Below, piece by piece: positions 5,797-10,596 of a DNA stretch of 10,596 nucleotides. Origin of the DNA: CAYXFD01 sp964464175 (GTDB lineage Bacteria; Cloacimonadota; Cloacimonadia; Cloacimonadales; JAJBBL01). How positions within the stretch are numbered: the first letter of the stretch is position 1; every line of letters begins with the position of its first letter. Under the pieces are notes generated by a model. That model was not told the origin of the DNA, made no database searches, and saw only the letters and a list, made by a program, of their open reading frames with translations. Where the stretch lies: assembly GCA_964464175.1 (NCBI GenBank), contig CAYXFD010000042.1, positions 1 through 10,596 of the forward strand, written 5' to 3'. The position numbers and the translations under genes were made by a program.

Positions 5797-6711
5797 TTAC
5801 TCCGGGATCCTGACGCAGCGAAACCCGTAATCGTAATGGCAGTTGGTCGGAATGAAGTTGTTACGGGTAAAAGAACGGAGGTAGTAGGTGTAAGCGACGC
5901 TCCAGCCACCGCCCCGCACCACACGGGAATCAGGATAGGAATCACCATACCAGCTGTCTGTCCAGTTAAAGACATTACCTGCCATATCATAAACACCAAA
6001 AGGTGACTGCATGTCGGATGTCTGAAAGTCCTGATAGGTCTGACCATTATAGAAACCAACCGGAGATGTTCCATTATCCCAAGGGTCGCCGCTATTCAGG
6101 TAATTTGCCCGGCTGCCAGCGAGCGTGTTACCCCAGGGAAAGGTATAGCCTGTCATGCCACGGGCTCCCTTCTCCCATTCATGCTCAGTAGGTAACCGCC
6201 AGCCATGATATTCTGCAAAATGCCAGGCTCCAAACCAGGTTATTCTAACTACAGGATGATTCATGTAATCAGCAACTGTGAAACCTGAGGGGACATTCAG
6301 AATAAACTTTCCGTTGCTGTATGATATCTGGGCATAATTCCAAGAAGCAGGTGTTCCGAGCTGATAAAAGTGATAATTCCCCGATTCCCAATGCACATCT
6401 CCCGGATAAGAACCCTGGACTTCACTGCCTGATAACCAGACATCACCCGCTGCATAAGCTTCCTGCAGATATGCCAGATACTGACCATTCGTAATTTCAT
6501 ATTTCATTATCTCGTAATCATAATCGATATTTTCAATACTGGTATAGTTTACTTCTTCTTCAGGTGGCCCATAGGTGAATTCTCCCGCAGGGATTAAACA
6601 CCATTCTATCTCTTGTGGTAAATCAATACCTGGTTCCGTAGATTTGCTGCAGGAAGCCATTACAATTATAACTGCCAAACATGTAATAAGAAACAAAAAA
6701 AACTTCTTCAT
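5797..6711 (-). CDS. Lipoprotein with FGE-sulfatase (SUMF1) fold, probably non-catalytic
   Basis: A 304-aa envelope lipoprotein. The signal peptide MKKFFLFLITCLAVIIVMAS ends at the lipobox cysteine 21. From about 36 on it follows the formylglycine-generating-enzyme fold: CLIPAGEFTYG (38-48), YEIMKYEITNGQYLAYL (66-82), HPVVRITWFGAWHFAEYHGW (152-171), RLPTEHEWEKGARG (172-185), FPWGN (191-195), SPFGVYDMAGNVFNWTDSWYG (236-256) and RVVRGGGWSVAYTYYLRS (263-280), ending DYGFRCVRIPE. The two cysteines that do catalysis in true FGE, just after the RGGSW-like motif, are replaced here (SV and YY). It is therefore unlikely to oxidise sulfatase cysteines and more likely uses the fold for ligand binding. 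AGAGGAAG just before the ATG supports the start. The CpcT/CpeT-like gene follows after 71 bases. The 188-base gap upstream (6712-6899) holds no clear signal. Confidence 0.9.
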   Translation of the reverse strand: MKKFFLFLITCLAVIIVMASCSKSTEPGIDLPQEIEWCLIPAGEFTYGPPEEEVNYTSIENIDYDYEIMKYEITNGQYLAYLQEAYAAGDVWLSGSEVQGSYPGDVHWESGNYHFYQLGTPASWNYAQISYSNGKFILNVPSGFTVADYMNHPVVRITWFGAWHFAEYHGWRLPTEHEWEKGARGMTGYTFPWGNTLAGSRANYLNSGDPWDNGTSPVGFYNGQTYQDFQTSDMQSPFGVYDMAGNVFNWTDSWYGDSYPDSRVVRGGGWSVAYTYYLRSFTRNNFIPTNCHYDYGFRCVRIPE

Positions 6712-6899
6712 CCTCTTCCTCTTCTATTCTGATACAATAACATTGATTTTAATTCTCTCTTTCCCGGCACCAGTTCCAGATGCCTACCCTGACCTGTTAT
6801 AAACATAGGATTAACCCCCTGCACACCCTGAATCAGTCAGAAATGTTACATAATTCTTTTTTCACCTAAGCTGCTTGCCCTCTTCTATCCCTTTTTGTC

Positions 6900-7073
6900 T
6901 CAAATATCCTTGCCGCAATGTTTACAAACCTTTGCCATCTTCTGTACAGTCTCAGCACAGTAAGGACACCTCTTCTGATTAGCTCTCCTGATTATTGTTA
7001 AAACAGCCAAAAGAATCACTCCTATTACCAGGCTTCCGATAATAGTCGGTAATACCATGAAAAATAACTCCAT
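6900..7073 (-). CDS. 57-aa membrane-anchored zinc-ribbon protein
   Basis: A short gene below common length cut-offs. It encodes a single N-terminal membrane helix (residues 3-28, LFFMVLPTIIGSLVIGVILL and on), a basic stop-transfer patch (RRANQKR), and a C-terminal zinc ribbon, CPYCAETVQKMAKVCKHCGK (36-55), with four cysteines in CxxC...CxxC pairs. That arrangement is the common bacterial CPYC-AE-CKHCG zinc-ribbon module. The tail should face the cytoplasm. Its role is unknown; such modules often bind partner proteins or sense metal. A full Shine-Dalgarno, GGAGGTGA (minus strand, 7077-7084), is placed correctly, and a near-consensus promoter lies just upstream at 7097-7125, so this is very likely a real gene. 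It precedes the FGE-sulfatase-fold lipoprotein gene by 188 bases. Confidence 0.85.
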   Translation of the reverse strand: MELFFMVLPTIIGSLVIGVILLAVLTIIRRANQKRCPYCAETVQKMAKVCKHCGKDI

Positions 7074-7096
7074 TCTTCACCTCCAACAATCGCGAA

Positions 7097-7125
7097 TTTC
7101 TATTCTCATCCAGCCATATTGTCAA
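7097..7125 (-). promoter_or_regulatory. Sigma70-type promoter for the zinc-ribbon gene
   Basis: On the minus strand a perfect TTGACA (7120-7125) is followed by a 17-base spacer and TAGAAA (7097-7102). Transcription would begin near 7090, giving a leader of about 17 bases that contains the ribosome binding site. The remaining part of the gap, 7126-7362, shows no gene or clear terminator for the upstream methyltransferase, only AT-rich sequence. Confidence 0.6.
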
Positions 7126-7362
7126 TATTTCTTTACATCAGTCGTCTTTTCCGGAGAATAATATTCCTGTCTTTTCATTCTTAACAAAAAAACTGCGGTT
7201 AAAAAAGTATTGCTTCTGCTGAACTCAGAATAGAAACACGCAGGAAGAATCTCCTCCGGTCATAAGTAATCCTTGAAAACAAGTGTAAGAGGAAGGGAAG
7301 AGAACAGACTTTTGAAACACTGCAATAAGCCTATCCAACCTTTTTTCATGAAAAGAACAAGC

Positions 7363-8952
7363 TTAGCGGTGGAAATGAATAGCTGTAGAATAGATTTCCG
7401 ATGCTTCGCTTTGCTGAGTTTTCATCATTTTTTCTACAAGATTATTGCTCATTCTAATTGCCTCTTCTTCATCTACTTTAGCAAGTTCGATCACCGTTTC
7501 GGCATCTTCATTTGATATCATTTCAAATTGTTTTTGGCTGGGACATAAACTCTCGCTCAAATCACCCGGTTCAAACTTATCTAACTCATCGCCATAACTG
7601 CGTTTATTGGTTTTGATTATCCTTTGCCCAATGTCGCTTAATAAGTAAATAAATAACTTGTCTACAAGATGTTGCCCAAATACATTGGGGTAAAAGGAAT
7701 GGAAGCACGTGAAATTTATTGCCGTTGTGTAGTTTCTTACTACCTTTATGCGTCCTCTATTAAAAACACCTAATAAAATTGGAGCTGGTTTTCTTTTTTC
7801 TATTTTATACCAGACATTCCGTGTTCTCGTAAGATACCTTTCTTTATAACCAAGCCTTTCACCCTCTTCAATATATTTTCGAACTTCAGGATTATTGTGC
7901 TCTTTAACGTCTAAACAATAAACCGGTTTATCTGCATTGTATAAGCAATCAAAATCATTATCCGTAAATAATGCTTTACGTATTGGGGAGCTTTTTGTAA
8001 TGCATTTACAAATATTATTCTTGCTCAATTTCCAATATTCGATTGTTGATTTATTCAGAGCAAAAAAACTGTTTGCGCCTGTAGCAATACCCCTCGTAAA
8101 TGTACCATACAGAGACATCTTGCAGAAATTATCAGGAAACAACTGCTCAGAAAACAGAGACAAAATAATGGGAGTCCATTTTTTGTTGTACGGCAATTCG
8201 GAAGGGCTGATTGTTCGCTGATAGAAATCACTAACATCAGATACTCTTTTGATTTCTTCATTGCTGTTGACTTGTGTAATTTTTATATCTTCTCTTTTTC
8301 CGTCATTTCTACAAAGAAGAATACAGACCGTTGTAGTAGCATCCGGAAAGATCTCTTTTTCATTTGAAAAAATCACTATTTGCTTTATCAAATGATTCTC
8401 AAGGAGGCTTTTCTTGATCTCCTTCCCATAACCAGTGTTAAAAAACTCGAAAGGCATAATGTACGCTAAACTCCCGTTCACTTTTAGCTCACTTAACGAT
8501 TTCACAAGGAATACAGAAGAGATATTAGAGTAACCAATGAATTTTTTGCCTAATTTTTTTTCGATTTTTGGTAAGATATCGTGACGATTAAGAAACTTCT
8601 GAAACCTCATATATGGTGGATTGCAAATGATCCCGTCAAAACTTCCGGACTCAGCTTCGAGATAATCACCATTAATGACTTCAAGATTAAGACTAAACCC
8701 ATCATTATTAAGAAAAGCTAGTATGTTGTTATCAATCTCATATCCAATAAAATACGGTTGTTGTCCGGAGTGTCTTTTTACTACTTCATCAAAAAAAACG
8801 CCTAAACCAAACGCAGGATCAAGTATAGTTTCTGGATTATCCTTCATAACCCACTTAACCATAAGACGGGCAACGGAAGGTGGCGTAAAAAACTGACCGT
8901 AATCCTTCCTGTGTTGAATATTGGTTCTTTCTATGTATTTTGACTCAAGCAT
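7363..8952 (-). CDS. Type II N6-adenine DNA methyltransferase (gamma class) of the R-M pair
   Basis: Transfers a methyl group from S-adenosylmethionine to adenine in the recognition site, protecting host DNA from the neighbouring endonuclease. With the start used here it has 529 aa. Motif X comes first (HRKDYGQFFTPPSVARLMV, 14-32), then motif I ILDPAFGLGVFF (43-54), an acidic motif II residue (E72), motif III NGD (94-96) and the catalytic motif IV NPPY (111-114). The C-terminal half would hold the target recognition domain. This order is that of gamma-class amino-methyltransferases such as M.TaqI. The ATG at 8952 overlaps the endonuclease stop (ATGCTTGA), typical of translational coupling. 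An in-frame ATG at 9015 would add 21 residues inside the endonuclease gene and has no ribosome binding site. It is visibly AT-rich compared with the genes at 1-4400, consistent with acquisition. Confidence 0.93.
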   Translation of the reverse strand: MLESKYIERTNIQHRKDYGQFFTPPSVARLMVKWVMKDNPETILDPAFGLGVFFDEVVKRHSGQQPYFIGYEIDNNILAFLNNDGFSLNLEVINGDYLEAESGSFDGIICNPPYMRFQKFLNRHDILPKIEKKLGKKFIGYSNISSVFLVKSLSELKVNGSLAYIMPFEFFNTGYGKEIKKSLLENHLIKQIVIFSNEKEIFPDATTTVCILLCRNDGKREDIKITQVNSNEEIKRVSDVSDFYQRTISPSELPYNKKWTPIILSLFSEQLFPDNFCKMSLYGTFTRGIATGANSFFALNKSTIEYWKLSKNNICKCITKSSPIRKALFTDNDFDCLYNADKPVYCLDVKEHNNPEVRKYIEEGERLGYKERYLTRTRNVWYKIEKRKPAPILLGVFNRGRIKVVRNYTTAINFTCFHSFYPNVFGQHLVDKLFIYLLSDIGQRIIKTNKRSYGDELDKFEPGDLSESLCPSQKQFEMISNEDAETVIELAKVDEEEAIRMSNNLVEKMMKTQQSEASEIYSTAIHFHR

Positions 8953-10003
8953 TAATAACATCCCGAATGAATATTTCGCTATCGAGATATCCCTTGCCAC
9001 CTTCAAAAGTGACATAAAAAAGCAAACGACCTCTGTCTAACTCCTTCAAGGCAGATTTGTGATCAGGCATATCAATTCTCCCAAGTACTTCTTTACCTAT
9101 CTTTACATTAATCTTAATAGTTGTTTTCCTTTGATTTTTAACGTCCCTCTCAATCGAAAAATGATTACCATCATTGTTGTCGTTTGAAACCAATGTCAAA
9201 ATATCTTTAAAGGATATAATATATGCTTTGTCAAAGAATACTTGTAGATAGAAATGTTTTACATTGTATTTCTGAATCCATCTGTTAACGAGAGCTATAT
9301 CCTCCATTTTCGGTGTAATGCTCAGATAATCACGTTTGTGCAGTATCTTGATATTCTCTTTAATCCCTTTTAGTAATTCCGTTAGATTTCTCAAATTCTC
9401 TGTTAATGACCATGAAGGACAACGAAAGTCTAATTCCCTAAAAGTATCCTCAGTAGCATTTGATATTAGATTGTAAATAGTTTCGTTTTTGCGTCTTAAC
9501 AGATCACCGAGATCAGAGTTTACCATGGCTATTCTCATTTCGTTGCATTTTTTTATGGCCTTTTCTTGTCTGTCATTCATGAATTCCGCATATCTATCAG
9601 CCAAAAATGAACTTGACCTTACTTCGATCGCAGCCACAGCTTGCCTGATGTGTTCATCATTTCTTATGTCAATACTTCTGTCCGGAAAGTCGCAGTCCTT
9701 AAATATAAGAATATCCGGTCTCTTACCCATATCGTTGAGTTCTCTCTGATATTCCTTATAGAAATCAGCAAACCCATCATCACCGGCAGCTATTGCCTCG
9801 GCTCGTCCATATTCAATAGCAAAGTATTCACCTGAATATTCATTGATTGCCCTCAGAACGATTTGTTCTGCCCAATCACCCTGTTCCTTGTTTGTAAGAA
9901 ATTCAGAGTTCGCCATGGTTGGCGGACGACCAGTCATCTTTATCTCAGTATCAATCTGAAGAGGTGATTGCTGTATCAGGTTCAGAATATCTTCTTTGTA
10001 CAT
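8945..10003 (-). CDS. Type II restriction endonuclease, AccI-like
   Basis: A 352-aa protein beside a methyltransferase, read here as the restriction partner. The N-terminus has GRPPTMANSEFLTNKEQGDW (25-44), a block I associate with AccI-family endonucleases (prototype site GTMKAC). A PD-(D/E)XK-type core follows: KRPDILIF (94-101) supplies D97 and AIEVRSSSFLADRYAEF (125-141) supplies E127, with Arg129 where the usual lysine would be. LQVFFDKAYIISFKDIL (253-269) is another recurrent endonuclease segment. The start at 10003 is fixed by AAGGAGAG (minus strand, 10007-10014). The gene comes before the methyltransferase and overlaps it by 8 bases. No controller (C) protein gene is evident. Family assignment is from memory of conserved blocks; specificity is inferred. 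Confidence 0.78.
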   Translation of the reverse strand: MYKEDILNLIQQSPLQIDTEIKMTGRPPTMANSEFLTNKEQGDWAEQIVLRAINEYSGEYFAIEYGRAEAIAAGDDGFADFYKEYQRELNDMGKRPDILIFKDCDFPDRSIDIRNDEHIRQAVAAIEVRSSSFLADRYAEFMNDRQEKAIKKCNEMRIAMVNSDLGDLLRRKNETIYNLISNATEDTFRELDFRCPSWSLTENLRNLTELLKGIKENIKILHKRDYLSITPKMEDIALVNRWIQKYNVKHFYLQVFFDKAYIISFKDILTLVSNDNNDGNHFSIERDVKNQRKTTIKINVKIGKEVLGRIDMPDHKSALKELDRGRLLFYVTFEGGKGYLDSEIFIRDVINA

Positions 10004-10038
10004 TTACTCTCCTTCTCGTTACGATCACAACTCACCGA

Positions 10039-10128
10039 TTAAATAGTATCGTAGGCATTGTATCCATAATATTCCTCGGCGCTTTCCTCTTTATTGGACT
10101 GAATTACACCCTGAATATATCCTTCCAT
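10039..10128 (-). CDS. Possible 29-aa leader or remnant ORF before the endonuclease gene
   Basis: Reads MEGYIQGVIQ then acidic, tyrosine-rich residues ending YGYNAYDTI, and stops 35 bases before the endonuclease start. It has no clear ribosome binding site. In the same frame, upstream of one TAA (10144-10146), the reading continues open back to 10230, with ITDYTRLDKWYR just before that stop. The two parts together look like the end of a small gene broken by a single stop, or a chance opening. Besides this and the promoter, 10004-10266 holds nothing clear. Confidence 0.2.
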   Translation of the reverse strand: MEGYIQGVIQSNKEESAEEYYGYNAYDTI

Positions 10129-10205
10129 TACTTCGCTTCTTGATTAACGATACCATTTATCAAGTCTAGTGTAATCCGTAATGCTCTTTTGTCCTATGTA
10201 ATCTC

Positions 10206-10234
10206 CATATATAAAAAGATAATTTGCCCGTCAA
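10206..10234 (-). promoter_or_regulatory. Sigma70-type promoter for the restriction-modification operon
   Basis: On the minus strand TTGACG (10229-10234), a 17-base spacer and TATATG (10206-10211) match five of six and about four of six consensus bases at ideal spacing. It would produce a leader of about 195 bases before the endonuclease start, spanning the small 10039-10128 ORF. A second AAAAGATAA-type word repeated around 10214-10248 makes the area AT-rich. Confidence 0.5.
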
Positions 10235-10266
10235 TGATAAAAAGATAAGTTGATAAGAAGGTGAAA

Positions 10267-10575
10267 GTAAAGATGCCCTTCCCCCATTTTATCTGAACCT
10301 TGAAAATGAATTGCCAAATCAGCTAATTCTATGAAAGGAGTCTTCGAATACCTCTAAAATAGAGTAAGGTGTTTCAGTTACTACGTTGTAAAGATGATAG
10401 TAGCTGAATAATGGTATCCACCCATTATTTTCAGAACCCGACAACTGCACCTCCTGATTAGCTAATCCCTTGAATGGAATCTTAGAATACCTCTTGAAAC
10501 ACTCGAATCTTACAACTGCTACATTGGCAAGGCGATAGTAGATAAACCCAAATAATGCAGTAGAGTTTTGATTAT
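10267..10575. repeat. Degenerate tandem repeat array, about 139-bp period
   Basis: Two clear units, 10317-10414 and 10456-10558, share conserved ends and a diverged middle. The left part (AGCTAATTC/C..., GAATACCTCT) matches at about 30 of 38 positions and the right part (CTACGTTG..GATAGTAG) at about 22 of 29. The linker also repeats: CCATTATTTTCAGAACC (10422-10438) resembles CCATTTTATCTGAACC (10284-10299), and GTAAAGATG occurs at 10267-10275 and 10388-10396, showing a third, shortened unit. Unit one is bordered by TCAGCTA (10319-10325) and its complement TAGCTGA (10404-10410). A 90-codon minus-strand frame (10319-10591) runs through both full units, but a one-base length difference between units shifts their frames, arguing against a conserved protein repeat. 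The array may continue past the window edge. Confidence 0.65.
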
Positions 10576-10596
10576 CGATTGAAATCTCCATTTTTT

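Noticed and set aside
7937..8221. A 94-codon plus-strand frame.
   Set aside because: It is antisense to the methyltransferase, which has its full motif set, and has no family features.
8953..9015. A longer methyltransferase starting at 9015.
   Set aside because: There is no Shine-Dalgarno before 9015. The extra 21 residues lie inside the endonuclease gene, and the 8952 start gives the common ATG/TGA overlap and begins just before motif X.
9919..10143. A 74-codon plus-strand frame with a hydrophobic C-terminal part, across the R-M leader.
   Set aside because: It overlaps the endonuclease N-terminus antisense, has no ribosome binding site, and its hydrophobicity is what AT-rich antisense sequence usually gives.
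10317..10558. The repeats as a CRISPR array or integron attC sites.
   Set aside because: Units are long and diverged in the middle, no short identical repeats separate spacers, no cas or integrase gene is present, and the attC core words are missing.
10319..10591. A 90-codon minus-strand reading frame at the right edge.
   Set aside because: It coincides with the tandem repeats. The two units are in different frames in their second halves, no ribosome binding site is visible before the window edge, and no family is recognisable. It may still prove part of a longer gene once more sequence is available.

Overview
The window looks like chromosomal DNA of an anaerobic, Gram-negative-type bacterium. 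Most proteins match no family well enough to name a species. The lipoprotein with an FGE-sulfatase (SUMF1) fold, the iron-sulfur-flavoprotein-like reductase and the Nim-like flavoprotein together resemble Cloacimonadota or a neighbouring uncultured phylum. That placement is inference from protein style only. Genes mostly have strong GGAGG-type ribosome binding sites.

Layout: the left part (240-4404) reads on the + strand. It holds an iron-sulfur-flavoprotein-like FMN reductase, an alpha/alpha-toroid (squalene-cyclase-like) protein, a Nim/pyridoxamine-oxidase-like flavoprotein, a 409-base structured non-coding stretch (2765-3173), and two unrecognised proteins (223 and 149 aa) separated by a hairpin-bearing gap. 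The rest reads on the - strand and meets the left part tail to tail at about 4404-4423. In order of transcription it holds a type II restriction-modification pair (AccI-like endonuclease, then an N6-adenine methyltransferase whose start overlaps the endonuclease stop by 8 bases), a 57-aa membrane-anchored zinc ribbon too short for routine gene calling, an FGE-sulfatase-fold lipoprotein, an exported CpcT/CpeT-family protein and a small four-helix membrane protein.

The restriction-modification block (about 7360-10240) is visibly AT-richer than the left part, has its own consensus-like promoter, and lies next to a degenerate tandem repeat array (10267-10575 or beyond). It looks like an acquired defence island. 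A hand scan for the AccI site GTMKAC found one occurrence in the whole window, where about ten would be expected by chance.

The least explained parts are the two-gene hypothetical unit at 3174-4404 with its palindrome-rich leader, the CpcT/CpeT-like exported protein in an apparently non-photosynthetic genome, and the tandem repeats at the right edge. I found no tRNA, rRNA, CRISPR array, transposase or integrase.
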